Below are positions 17,609 through 27,887 of a stretch of DNA of 64,000 bases, piece by piece. The position numbers and the translations under genes are program-made. The notes beneath the pieces are model-generated. The model was given only the letters and a program-made list of their open reading frames with translations, did no database searches and was not told where the DNA came from. Source of the stretch: Rariloculus sp963665575 (lineage in GTDB: Bacteria; Pseudomonadota; Gammaproteobacteria; Steroidobacterales; Rariloculaceae); NCBI GenBank assembly GCA_963665575.2, contig CAXXDW010000006.1, positions 930,001-994,000 of the forward strand, written 5' to 3'. The stretch's first letter is position 1, and every line of letters starts with the position of its first letter.

Positions 17609-17724
17609 AAAAGTCTGAACCCTTGGCCGCGGTCCACGACCTGCGGCTTGTCCGCGACGACTGGATACAGGAAACTTCCGCTCCGTAAGTGCGCCGGCAC
17701 TGCCGGCAAAGAGAGGAAGATGGC

Positions 17725-17994
17725 GTGAGCAGGGTTGTTCAATGCGTGTTGCTCGGAGTCGAGTCCGAGGGACTGGACCGGCCGCCCTACCCGGGCGAAC
17801 TCGGGCAGCGAATCTTCGACAGCGTGTCGCAGATCGCCTGGCAGCGCTGGCTCGGCCACCAGACGATGCTCATCAACGAGTATCGACTGACGCCTTTCGA
17901 GCCCCGAGCCAGGCAGTTCCTCGAGCAGGAGATGGAGAAATTCTTCTTTGGCGAGGGTTCGGAGCGTCCGCCCGACTACCAGCCGGACGGGTAG
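17725..17994 (+). CDS. Probable Fe(2+)-trafficking protein (YggX family)
   Basis: 89-residue cytosolic protein linked to Fe-S cluster protection under oxidative stress in enteric bacteria. It aligns over its whole length with E. coli YggX: the conserved N-terminal SRVVQC, PYPGELGQRIFDSVSQIAWQ, HQTMLINEYRL and LEQEMEKFFFG. The start is GTG at 17725 with GAGAGGAAG just upstream. In E. coli it follows mutY; here the two are about 11 kb apart. It converges on acs across a heptamer array. Confidence 0.9.
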   Translation: MSRVVQCVLLGVESEGLDRPPYPGELGQRIFDSVSQIAWQRWLGHQTMLINEYRLTPFEPRARQFLEQEMEKFFFGEGSERPPDYQPDG

Positions 17995-18093
17995 CTCGAA
18001 CGCCTCGCGCCCAATTGGGCGCCCGGGAGCGACGATGACCGGCCCGGCACGCTCAACGCCCCCGGGCGCAGGTGGCGTGTGGCGGTACGATCG

Positions 18094-18142
18094 CAGTCGG
18101 CAGTCGGCAGTCGGCAGTCGGCAGTCGGCAGTCGGCAGTCGG
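18094..18142. repeat. Heptanucleotide tandem array, CAGTCGG x7
   Basis: Seven perfect head-to-tail copies of CAGTCGG. The array starts 20 nt beyond the stop codon of the minus-strand acs gene and lies between the 3' ends of yggX and acs. The unit shares the pattern CANTCNG with the array at 12241-12275, which is in the same orientation and at almost the same distance from a minus-strand stop codon. Heptamers translate in all frames to repeating peptides, creating spurious ORFs. Confidence 0.96.
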
Positions 18143-18162
18143 CCGGCGCCGACGTTGCCGTT

Positions 18163-20112
<1,950 letters not shown>

Positions 20113-20386
20113 AGCCGCGAGATGATAGTCGCAACCCGGCGCATAGTCCCATAGCTCCCGGTCCGTGCCGAGTCGGTAGAGTCGCATGTTGCGGCAGATT
20201 CCCGGCATGTCCACGCGTGGCCCCACCGCGGAGAAGTTTCACCAGGAAGAGTCCGGAACAGGCTGCACCGCACGCCCGCGGCGGCCAATTGGAGTAGTTG
20301 AGCCGCCCCTTGAACCACTGGGGCTGTCCCGCACTCGCGCGGCCGCCGGCGCGTGCTGACGGCATCGGTGGTCCTTGGCGTTGCGG

Positions 20387-21361
20387 TTAGGCTGCGGTCA
20401 GAAAGTGAACGCTGAACAGCGAATTCGCGTCGACCCAGGTCTTCCCGGCGGCGAAGCCCGCGCCTTCGGCCAGTGCGATGAACTCGCCGACCGAGTATTT
20501 GTGCGAATACTCGGTGATGATGTGTTCGCCGTCGGCAAACGCAATCCGCTCGCCGGCGATAGCGACCGTCTGAGCGCGAGTGCTGATCAGGCGCATTTCG
20601 ATGCGTCCCTCGCTCACGTCGTAAATCGCCTCGTGCCGGAACTGCGCGAGCGCAAAGTTTGCGCCGAGTTCCCGGTTGAGCCTGCGGAGCACGTTGAGAT
20701 TGAATGCGGCCGTCACGCCCTTGCGGTCGTTATAGGCGGCGTGGAGAACCGCAGGGTCCTTGCGCAGATCCACACCGATCAGGAGCGCCCCGCCCACGCC
20801 CGCCTCAAGCCTCATGACTTCAAGCAGATCGGCAGCCTGCGGCCGCGTGAAGTTGCCGATGGTCGACCCCGGGAAGAAGATCAGGTTCCGCTCGGGGGTG
20901 ACCGGGTGAGCAGGCAGATCGAACGGCCGCGTGAAGTCGGCGAACACGGGCTGCACATGCACGTCCGGGTAGTCGCGCGCGAGTTCGTCGGCCTGCTTGA
21001 CGAGGTAGTCGGCGGAGATTTCGACCGGCACATAGGCCGCGGGACGGTCGAGTCCGTCCAGCAGCTTGCGAACCTTGAGATTCGAGCCCGCGCCGAACTC
21101 GATGACCGAGGCGCGCGGCCCGACGAGCTGCGCAATCTCGCCGATATGCCGGTCCATGAGCGCAAGCTCCGTCCTCGTCGGATAGTACTCGGGCAGGCGG
21201 CAGATCGCGGCGAACAGTTCCGAGCCGCGCTCATCGTAGAAGTACTTCGGCGAGATCCATTTCTGCCGGGCGCCGAGTCCCTCGAGAATCTGAGCATGGT
21301 CGTCGCCAACGTCGGGTGTTACGTCGTTGGCCATCGCGAGCACGGCCGAAAGCCCTGTCAT
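20387..21361 (-). CDS. egtD: L-histidine N-alpha-methyltransferase EgtD
   Basis: Trimethylates histidine to hercynine, the first committed step of ergothioneine synthesis, using SAM. The 324-residue protein shows KWISPKYFYDERGSELF, LPEYYPTRTE, the SAM loop VIEFGAGSNLK, then YVPVEISADYL and FFPGSTIGNFT, all diagnostic of EgtD. Its ATG at 21361 overlaps the end of egtB by 4 bp, so the two are translated as one operon. No egtA, egtC or egtE is in the window. Confidence 0.95.
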   Translation of the reverse strand: MTGLSAVLAMANDVTPDVGDDHAQILEGLGARQKWISPKYFYDERGSELFAAICRLPEYYPTRTELALMDRHIGEIAQLVGPRASVIEFGAGSNLKVRKLLDGLDRPAAYVPVEISADYLVKQADELARDYPDVHVQPVFADFTRPFDLPAHPVTPERNLIFFPGSTIGNFTRPQAADLLEVMRLEAGVGGALLIGVDLRKDPAVLHAAYNDRKGVTAAFNLNVLRRLNRELGANFALAQFRHEAIYDVSEGRIEMRLISTRAQTVAIAGERIAFADGEHIITEYSHKYSVGEFIALAEGAGFAAGKTWVDANSLFSVHFLTAA

Positions 21362-22767
21362 GGAAAGTTCTCCCTTCCGATGGGTGAAATCCAGAGATCC
21401 TTCGCCAACCGAAAGCCGAGAAACTGCCATCGATCGTGCGGGTAGAAGAAGCTGCGGTAGCTTGCCCGGATGTGATCGCGGGATGTGGCGCAGGAGCCGC
21501 CCCGCACGACCCTCTGGTTGCACATGAACTTGCCGTTGTATTCGCCGAGGGATCCGGCGAGCGGCACGAATCCCGGGTATGCGTCGTAGCTCGAAGAGGT
21601 CCACTCCCAGACGTCGCCCCACAGCTGGCCGATCTCGTTGCTTGCCGCCGTGGTGCCGCGGCCGGCGACGGGATGAAGATTGCCGGACTCGAGCAGGTTG
21701 CCTTCGACATCGGAATCGCGGGCCGCGAGTTCCCACTCCGCTTCGGTGGGCAGGCGGGCACCCGCCCGGCGGGCGAACGCATCGGCCTCGTAATAGCTCA
21801 CGTGGCACACCGGCGCGCATGGATCGAGTTCGCGCCAGCCGTTCAGCGTGAATTCCCGCGTCATGTCTTCGGACCAGCAAAGCGGCCGGTTCCAGCTTTC
21901 CTCGCGAATTCTTGCCCAGCCATCGGAAAGCCAGATGGCCGGATCGTCATAACCGCCTTCGTCGATGAACGCCCGGAACTCGCCGTTGGTCACGAGCCGG
22001 CTTGCGATTGCGTAATCGCCGATGAGCACGCGGTGGCGCGGCGTCTCGTTGTCGAAGCAGAATTCTTCGCCCTCGGCGCCGATCTCGAACTGTCCGCCCT
22101 CGAACTCGACGAACCTGACCGGCGCGGTCTGTTCCGTCATCGGGTCTGCTGGCACTGTCGGAAGGCGTGTAGCCGCCGCCAGGTCGGCGGGTGCCTCCTG
22201 CGCGCTCTGTTCGTGCTCGCGTCCATGTACTGGCGGGGGCGTCGCCTCGGCCCGGTAGGCCGGCCCGAGCGGGTTGACGAACAGCACATGCTTGATGTCG
22301 GTGAGCAGGAGCTCCTGGTGTTGCTGCTCGTGGTTCAGACCGAGCGTCACGAGAAACGCGAAGTCGGGATCGCCGGCGCGCCGCTCGATGAGCTCGAGCA
22401 TTGCGGCATCGACGTGCTCGCGATACTTGTGGATTTCGCTTACCGTCGGGCGGCTCAGCACGCCCCGCCTGGCCCGGCGGTGCATGTCGCCGACCGTGTA
22501 GTAATAGGAATTGAAAAGGTGATGGTAGCGCTCGTCGAACTGCCGGTACGCGGGATCGTGGGCGAGCAGACAGAAGTGCTCGAAGAACCAGGTGACGTGG
22601 GCTAGATGCCACTTGGTCGGGCTGACCTCGGGAATTGTCTGCACGACCTGATCTTCCGCGGACAGCGGCGCGGCCAGAGCAAGAGTCGTACTGCGCACGC
22701 GCTCGTAGTACTCGGCAAGCGGCTCAGACTCGGTGCTGGGCGGCAATCGGGCGGGTGCGGATACCAT
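21358..22767 (-). CDS. egtB: Ergothioneine biosynthesis sulfoxide synthase EgtB
   Basis: Non-haem iron enzyme that couples hercynine with a thiol (Cys or gamma-Glu-Cys) and oxygen. The N-terminal DinB-like domain contributes iron ligands, visible as the His in WHLAHVTWFFE (residues 54/57) and HEQQH (146-150). The C-terminal FGE-sulfatase domain has YEADAFARRAGARLPTEAEWE, GDVWEWTSS and RVVRGGSC, ending GFRLAKD. 469 residues with ATG at 22767. Directly upstream of and overlapping egtD. Without egtA/egtC in view, whether cysteine or gamma-Glu-Cys is used is open. Confidence 0.95.
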   Translation of the reverse strand: MVSAPARLPPSTESEPLAEYYERVRSTTLALAAPLSAEDQVVQTIPEVSPTKWHLAHVTWFFEHFCLLAHDPAYRQFDERYHHLFNSYYYTVGDMHRRARRGVLSRPTVSEIHKYREHVDAAMLELIERRAGDPDFAFLVTLGLNHEQQHQELLLTDIKHVLFVNPLGPAYRAEATPPPVHGREHEQSAQEAPADLAAATRLPTVPADPMTEQTAPVRFVEFEGGQFEIGAEGEEFCFDNETPRHRVLIGDYAIASRLVTNGEFRAFIDEGGYDDPAIWLSDGWARIREESWNRPLCWSEDMTREFTLNGWRELDPCAPVCHVSYYEADAFARRAGARLPTEAEWELAARDSDVEGNLLESGNLHPVAGRGTTAASNEIGQLWGDVWEWTSSSYDAYPGFVPLAGSLGEYNGKFMCNQRVVRGGSCATSRDHIRASYRSFFYPHDRWQFLGFRLAKDLWISPIGRENFP

Positions 22768-23026
22768 TCGGATGGAGTGGCCGGGCTACTCAGGCGCCGG
22801 ACTCGTGAAATGCGTGCTCAGCCTAGCGGCCGGTCCGCGGCATGTCAAAGGCGCTTTGTCAGGCAGGTTCGAGCCGTGGATAGCGGTGTTCGAGCGTCGC
22901 CTGCGGTGGCGCCAATTTGCGTTGCCGCGCCTTGACTCTCGCCGCGCGGCACCGTTGTAATACTCGCCCGCTTGGCGTCCCTTGGCACAACCGCGAGTCG
23001 CCAAGCGCACCCACAGCCCGGAATTT

Positions 23027-23098
<72 letters not shown>

Positions 23099-23102
<4 letters not shown>

Positions 23103-23731
23103 TCGCAAGAACCAAGTGCGGTACCTGAAAGGCCATCATCCGCAAAGTCGGCTGGCCAACAAAGGTCAAGACGTTTCGCGTCAAGCGCGACGCTGTGGAT
23201 TGGGCTCGCAGAGTTGAGGATGAAATGGTGCGCGGGGTATTCATCGATCGAGCGGGGGCGCATCGTTACACACTGACATCTGCATTGGACCGATACCTGG
23301 CGGAAGTTACGCCCACCAAGAAAGCCACGACAGCTTCCAGAGAGGTTGGCCGTGCAAAGATCCTCAAGCAGTACCTTGGTCACTACAGCTTGACGGCGAT
23401 AACGTCTGAACTGATTGCTGAATATCGAGACAAGCGAAGCAGCGAAGGGAAATCCGCCAACAGTGTTCGGCTGGAACTCGCGATGTTGTCGCACCTGCGG
23501 GCCGTAGACCTGGTCCGCAAACTCGCCCCGGCTTCCGCGCAATTCCCACTCGAAATCACCGCCCAGATCGAGCGTATCTATCGCGGCGTCTACCTGCTTT
23601 CGACCCTCAAGCGCGACGAAATGATCCGCGACGGGCGACAGGAGGAACTTGACCGTATCGTCAAAGCAGCCAGCGAATCGCAGGTGTCCATCCATAAAGA
23701 GGTTGTGAAACGAGGCAAACCCGCTGTGTGA
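23099..23731 (+). pseudogene. Tyrosine recombinase (integrase) relic
   Basis: Only the N-terminal part of a phage-type integrase is left. Read in one frame from the tRNA end it gives TIARTKCGT-stop-KAIIRKVGWPTK, then KTFRVKRDAVDWARRVEDEM, VFIDRAGAHRYTL and the core-binding region up to SVRLELAMLSHL near base 23500. A TGA at 23126-23128 sits where this family normally has Trp. After LSHL the sequence no longer resembles an integrase, and the remaining frame to 23731 is an unrelated junction product. The catalytic domain with R-H-R-Y residues is absent, so the gene is dead. Confidence 0.75.
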
Positions 23732-23863
23732 CCGCCCCGCGAGATAACGGGCGTACCCACGACAATGTGGAGTGGATCAGCTTGAAGCCGGATCCGGCGG
23801 AACTCACGGGCGGGGCGCCCCTCATTACCAAGCCTGTAGCGTGCCTATTCGAACACCGCTATC

Positions 23864-23888
23864 ATGTGACCATCTACATGACCATATG
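23864..23888 (+). promoter_or_regulatory. Putative operator in front of the Phd/PIN operon
   Basis: Two closely spaced, related half-sites, ATGTGACCAT and ATGACCATAT, lie just before the antitoxin start at 23897. Phd/YefM antitoxins usually repress their own operon through short repeats in this position. The assignment rests only on repeat pattern and position. Confidence 0.4.
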
Positions 23889-23896
23889 AGGTTGTC

Positions 23897-24136
23897 ATGG
23901 ACACAGTGAATCTTGCCCAAGCCAAAGCCCGTCTCAGCGAACTTCTGGACAAGGTGGAGGCGGGCCAGGAGGTGGTGATCACCCGCCGCGGCAAGGCAGT
24001 GGCGCATCTGTCCCCCGCCGTCGGTCCCAAGAAGCCGCTGCCGCTCGGGGAGCTGGCCGGGTTCCGGGCCACCATGCCGCCCTTGCGGCGCCCCGCTGCC
24101 GAGTTGCTGCGCGAGGCACGAGACGAGGGTCTGTGA
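23897..24136 (+). CDS. Phd/YefM-family antitoxin
   Basis: 79-residue antitoxin. The N-terminal Phd/YefM DNA-binding domain is clear: NLAQAKARLSELLDKVEAGQEVVITRRGKAVAHL. The C-terminal tail (PPLRRPAAELLREARDEGL) is the segment that normally wraps around the toxin. It is followed 18 bp later by a PIN-domain toxin on the same strand. It is expected to neutralise that toxin and repress the operon through the repeats upstream. It is the only apparently intact cargo of the tRNA-Phe element, together with its toxin. Confidence 0.9.
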   Translation: MDTVNLAQAKARLSELLDKVEAGQEVVITRRGKAVAHLSPAVGPKKPLPLGELAGFRATMPPLRRPAAELLREARDEGL

Positions 24137-24154
24137 GGTCGGCGGCTTGCTCGC

Positions 24155-24601
24155 ATGCTCTATTTCGACACCAGTTTCCTCGCGCCCCTCATACTTCCCG
24201 AGGCCACCAGCGAACCGATCGCGGGCTTTTTCGACGCCCTGCCGCAGGACGATCTCGCCGTAAGCCATTGGACCCGCGTCGAGTTCGCTTCGCTGCTCGC
24301 CCGTGAAGTTCGCCTGGGCGGCCTGGACCCCGCGCCGGCGCATGAGGCTGATGCGCGATTCGAAGCCATGGTCCGCGAGTCCTTTATCGTGATTTTACCC
24401 AATCCCGACGACTTCGATCGGGCGCGAGACTGCCTCAACCGCTTCGAGACCGGTTTGCGGGCCGCCGATGCGTTACATCTCGCCATCGCCTGGAACCGCG
24501 GCTCGGAGGCCATCTACAGCCTGGACAAGCGGATGATCGCTGCGGGACAGGCGCTGGGGCTACCGACGACCGCCGGAACCGTCCCGGGATATGACGATTG
24601 A
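24155..24601 (+). CDS. PIN-domain toxin, VapC family
   Basis: 148-residue PIN-domain ribonuclease. Acidic active-site residues are in place: D5 in MLYFDTSFLAPL, a Glu in WTRVEFASLLA, Asp in RAADALHLAIAW and Asp in IYSLDKRM. VapC toxins usually cleave tRNA or rRNA; this target is unknown. It is paired with the upstream Phd-type antitoxin (an unusual but known VapC partner). Its stop codon TGA overlaps the ATG of the helicase relic by one base. Reads as intact, so this pair may still be active. Confidence 0.9.
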   Translation: MLYFDTSFLAPLILPEATSEPIAGFFDALPQDDLAVSHWTRVEFASLLAREVRLGGLDPAPAHEADARFEAMVRESFIVILPNPDDFDRARDCLNRFETGLRAADALHLAIAWNRGSEAIYSLDKRMIAAGQALGLPTTAGTVPGYDD

Positions 24602-24986
24602 TGGCGCAAACGAGCGAAAATCCACCCATTCGTGACGGGCAAATCCTCACCGGCCCGCTGTTCAGCGAGCCGATGCGGGTCGAGACCGTGCGTTCCAACA
24701 GTTCAGACTCCTGAGTCGCGGGACTAGTCGGAACGCAAACGGAACGGTTCCGCGCCATCTGCCAGACTGCCTCGAAGGTTTGGCCGCAAAGAGACTGAAC
24801 CTCGACATGCTCGTCGAACGCCGGGCCAAGGCGCGGGAGCAGCGCGTCGTGCCGGAGAACATCGCGCGATTCATGCAGGAATGCGCCCAGGATGCTTCGC
24901 TTAGCCTGAAGCCGGTGGCAGCCAGAACCCAATTTGCAGGAAATGTGACCTTCTCCCGGCGCGGTACACTAGCGGTACAGTGCTGA
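24601..24986 (+). pseudogene. Helicase relic (defence-type SNF2/DEAD-like), broken
   Basis: The frame from ATG 24601 begins PIRDGQILTGPLFSEPMRVETVR, which resembles the N-terminus of large helicases found in defence islands. It stops after 37 codons at TGA 24712-24714. Reading through this stop continues the family pattern (VAGLVGTQTERFRA), with Trp expected at the TGA. A second frame from about 24780 gives a C-terminal-like piece (AAKRLNLDMLVERRAKAREQRVVPENIARF) ending near 24986. The helicase motifs in between are absent, so a deletion of several kilobases is inferred. Assignment to a named defence system is not possible from these ends. Confidence 0.55.
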
Positions 24987-25110
24987 GACTTCTCTAAAGT
25001 AGGCTCGCGTGCGCAATCGTTTGTATTTGTTTAACTTTCTGGAAAGATTGGGAACCGCGATCGTTTTCTAGAATGTCGTTAAATATCAGTATGTTAGTGA
25101 ATTCTTTGCC

Positions 25111-25157
25111 GACTGAAAATCCGCGTGTCGGTGGTTCGATCCCGCCCCTGGCCACCA
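25111..25157 (+). repeat. attR: 47-bp fragment of tRNA-Phe
   Basis: Perfect copy of bases 23056-23102 (anticodon loop to CCA of tRNA-Phe), without the 5' half. It is not a tRNA gene. The bases before it (24987-25110) are AT-richer than the surroundings and hold no gene I can recognise. Confidence 0.9.
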
Positions 25158-25266
25158 CCTGCTCTGTTGCTCGTCGGGACCACTGCACGCGTTCCAAATA
25201 CAGTTGGTTTTCGACGTGTTCCTCGAACGCGCGTTCGCCACGGCGAAGGCACCCGTTGGCAGGCTG

Positions 25267-25710
25267 CTAGTCGTCGGGCGCCAGCGCGACCATACAGTCT
25301 GGGGCGGCGCCCGGAACTGCTGCGGCCGGAATCGAGTGGTCGAAGGTGACGAGGACGCCGCCGTTCTTCGTGGCCAATGCGAGCAGGTAGATGTCCGTAA
25401 TCTGGCGGTAGCCCCGAATCGCCCCGGTGAGGACGTACTGGCGTTCGCGCAGCGATAGCGAGTCCTGCCAGAAAACGTGTCCGTCGGTAGCGCAGAAGAT
25501 TCTCAGTCGCTCCGCCGCGTCGGCAACGGTGGTGCGGCGTCCCGGATAGTTCGAGTTTGCCACGATCCGAACGAAGCCGTTTTCGGTCAGCGGACAGGTT
25601 GCCCAGGGACCGCGCGAAGGATCTCCGAACCACGCATGGGCAGTTTCGTAGTGGATGTGGTGCGGATCGAATAGCGCGATCAGCACGTTGACATCGAGCA
25701 GGGCGGTCAA
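25267..25710 (-). CDS. PIN-domain toxin, VapC family
   Basis: 147-residue PIN-domain ribonuclease of a type distinct from the one at 24155. Active-site acids: D6 in ALLDVNVLIALFD, Glu in LTENGFVRI, Asp in QITDIYLLALA and Asp in LVTFDHSI. The DPHHIHYETAHAWF segment is typical of the VapC group paired with ribbon-helix-helix antitoxins. The ATG at 25710 overlaps the end of the antitoxin gene by 4 bp. The pair lies just outside the right att copy of the tRNA-Phe element, so it is a separate acquisition or an original neighbour. Confidence 0.88.
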   Translation of the reverse strand: MTALLDVNVLIALFDPHHIHYETAHAWFGDPSRGPWATCPLTENGFVRIVANSNYPGRRTTVADAAERLRIFCATDGHVFWQDSLSLRERQYVLTGAIRGYRQITDIYLLALATKNGGVLVTFDHSIPAAAVPGAAPDCMVALAPDD

Positions 25711-25937
25711 GTGTCGTCGTCCCGCAGCGCGTTCACGACGGCGAGCGAGACGGGGCGGGCGTCAGGGCGTGACGGCAGCAGCGGAACACCGTTTCGCTCT
25801 TCCATGTGATCGACCTGCCTGGCCAGCGCCTTCCTTGCCAGGTCGGAAACGACTCGGCCCACGGGCACACCGCGCTGCGCGGCAAGTTCCTTGGCGGCCC
25901 AGAGGACATCTTCGTCGAGGTTCAGTGTGGTGCGCAT
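25707..25937 (-). CDS. Ribbon-helix-helix antitoxin (VapB/CopG type)
   Basis: 76 residues. The N-terminus MRTTLNLDEDVLWAAKELAAQ is a classic ribbon-helix-helix DNA-binding start, and the C-terminal tail (PLLPSRPDARPVSLAVVNALRDD) is the usual toxin-binding extension. The ATG at 25937 is chosen because the conserved strand begins there; TTG/ATG starts at 25958/25955 would add seven residues. Overlaps the PIN toxin gene by 4 bp. Confidence 0.85.
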   Translation of the reverse strand: MRTTLNLDEDVLWAAKELAAQRGVPVGRVVSDLARKALARQVDHMEERNGVPLLPSRPDARPVSLAVVNALRDDDT

Positions 25938-26041
25938 GATCGGATCATCACGCATCAATCATCAGATGTCAACGAACGGACCGTGGATGTCCTGCAGGAC
26001 AGTCCCGCTCGGCGAGCGTTGCGTGGCGTCGGCCGCTGCCG

Positions 26042-27592
26042 TCAGGGCGTCAGCAACGCATCCAGGTAGGTCTCCAGTACACTGGTCTTGTCGGCCCTTG
26101 TCTTGCAGGCGATGTAGCCGTCCGGGCGCACCAGGTACATGCGGCCGTCGGCAGGGCCGTAAGCCGCTGACAGCACTTCGGATCCTGGCAGCGTAGCCAC
26201 GCGCACGACCGGACCGAAGCGCTCGGAGATACGGGCGATTGCACCGTCATCATGCCCACCGTCCATGAGCAGCAGCGTGTAGTCGGGGTGGCGGCAGTAG
26301 TCCCAGAGCGTTCCGCCGCGCTCGAGGTCGACATCGGGCGCGCGATCGCCGATGGCCGGACCGTCCATGTCCGCAAGCCCTGGAATCGGCACGACGAGGT
26401 CCCTGTAGGTATATGCGATCCCGGAACAGGTATTGACGACCTTCGCCATGTAACCGGATTCGAACATCGCCCGCTCGCGCGCGGCGATGCTCTTGCCGTG
26501 CGCCATGAAGATGTCGTGCAGGGACGAAGCCGCCCAGATGACCTGTTCGGCGACGGGACGCCGTTCGGTCTCGTAGCTGTCGAGCAACTCCGGCTTCGCC
26601 TGGCCCTTCACGACGAGCGCGAGCTTCCACCCGAGGTTGAAGGCGTCCTGCATGCAGCAGTTCATACCCTGCCCGCCGGTCGTCGAGTGGACGTGCGCGG
26701 CGTCTCCGGCCAGGAACACGTTTCCCTTGCGGAAGGTGTCGGCCAGACGTTCCCAGGTTTCCCACTTCGAGTGCCAGACCACGTCGCCGAAGGTGACGCC
26801 ATCGTAGTGCTGGTCGAGCAGCCGGCCGAACGCCTGCTGGGGCGTGAGATTCGGGTCGTCGGCTTCGCCCCGGTCGCTCAGCAGCAGGCGATGGTGACCG
26901 CCCGGCAGTGCCGCCACCATGAGGAAGTGGTCCGTGCCGACGCAGTAATGGAAGTGGTCGTCCCAATCGTCGAATCCGTTCAGAAAGATGTCGAGATTCT
27001 GGAACGAGCTGCCTTTATAGTCCTTCTCGCGGAGCGAGAAGCCAAGGCTTTGCCGGACGCGCGAATTGATACCGTCGGCGGCGACGAGGTAACGGCAGCG
27101 GATCAACTCCTCGGTGTCTTGCTTGTCGGTATGCACGACGCGAGCCAGGACTTCGGAGCCGTGCTGGGTCACGTCGACGAGGCGCCGGTTGTATTCGATC
27201 GAGGCGCCGAACTCCGAGTACGCGAAGGCGCGGATAAAGCCCTCCGTTTCACTCTGGTTGTGCGCGAGGATGCAGTTGTAGCGGGACTGGACAGGCGTGT
27301 AGTCGAGGCTTGGCCGGACCTCCGAACGCTGGCCGTCGCGCACGAAGTGCATGACATAGCCCTTGTGCCGGAGGGAACGGTCGAGGCATCGCTGGCCGAG
27401 CCGCTTGTCGACGAGCTCGAGCAGTTCGATCGTACGGGCGTGCATGGCGATCGCACGCGACTCTCGGGCCGGACCGGGCATGCGGTCGATGCAGCGGAAC
27501 TCGACGCCGCGCCGCGCGAGTTCCATCGAGAGCACACTGCCCACGGCGCCTGCGCCGACAACCAGAATCGGGACTTCAGTAGTCTTCGTCAT
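26042..27592 (-). CDS. FAD-dependent aromatic hydroxylase-type monooxygenase
   Basis: 516-residue flavoprotein of the p-hydroxybenzoate hydroxylase superfamily. Nucleotide-binding motif VVGAGAVGSVLSMELARRG near the N-terminus, RYLVAADGINSRVRQSLG in the middle and the FAD-ribityl motif NVFLAGDAAHVHSTTGGQGMN are all present; a C-terminal thioredoxin-like domain (DYTLLLMDGG...) matches the phenol-hydroxylase/PheA-TfdB branch. It should hydroxylate an aromatic substrate using NAD(P)H and oxygen. ATG 27592 (MTKTTEVPILVV) is the family start; the frame is open upstream without conservation. Divergent from a flavin reductase across about 295 bp in which I see nothing else. Confidence 0.85.
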   Translation of the reverse strand: MTKTTEVPILVVGAGAVGSVLSMELARRGVEFRCIDRMPGPARESRAIAMHARTIELLELVDKRLGQRCLDRSLRHKGYVMHFVRDGQRSEVRPSLDYTPVQSRYNCILAHNQSETEGFIRAFAYSEFGASIEYNRRLVDVTQHGSEVLARVVHTDKQDTEELIRCRYLVAADGINSRVRQSLGFSLREKDYKGSSFQNLDIFLNGFDDWDDHFHYCVGTDHFLMVAALPGGHHRLLLSDRGEADDPNLTPQQAFGRLLDQHYDGVTFGDVVWHSKWETWERLADTFRKGNVFLAGDAAHVHSTTGGQGMNCCMQDAFNLGWKLALVVKGQAKPELLDSYETERRPVAEQVIWAASSLHDIFMAHGKSIAARERAMFESGYMAKVVNTCSGIAYTYRDLVVPIPGLADMDGPAIGDRAPDVDLERGGTLWDYCRHPDYTLLLMDGGHDDGAIARISERFGPVVRVATLPGSEVLSAAYGPADGRMYLVRPDGYIACKTRADKTSVLETYLDALLTP

Positions 27593-27887
27593 TGTGTCGT
27601 AGCCAGACGTAGTTGTCGTAACCACCTGTGAGTCTTCCGTGCCCGCGAGCGGCGATGCTTGAGAGTCCGCGCAGGATGGGCGCGAACGCCCGCGTATCCA
27701 TTCGGCCCCGGCTGTTGAAGCCTCGTGACGATAGCACGTCAACCGGGAGTTCCGAGAAATCTGACGAGTTGTCCGCAGGGTTTTCTCATCGCAGCCGGCA
27801 GGTTCCCTCCGCGTGCGCTATGCCGCCCGCTTGAATTCCATGGTCGATATTCGATAATCCGGGAAGAGTAATGTGTGCAGGCGACAG

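Noticed and set aside
18094..18142. CRISPR-like repeat array
   Set aside because: Seven-base units with no spacers and no cas genes; a simple tandem repeat.
21358..22767. Loss of ergothioneine pathway genes (egtA, egtC, egtE)
   Set aside because: They may be elsewhere in the genome, and some lineages need only EgtB and EgtD plus a lyase; absence from the window proves nothing.
23500..23731. A second gene fused to the integrase relic
   Set aside because: The frame stays open but I cannot match it to any family; treated as a deletion-junction product.
25111..25157. Possible second tRNA-Phe gene
   Set aside because: Only the 3' half is present with no acceptor or D arm; it is the att copy of the element.
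26252..27631. 459-codon plus-strand ORF opposite the FAD hydroxylase
   Set aside because: Antisense shadow; no signal, motif or ribosome-binding site.
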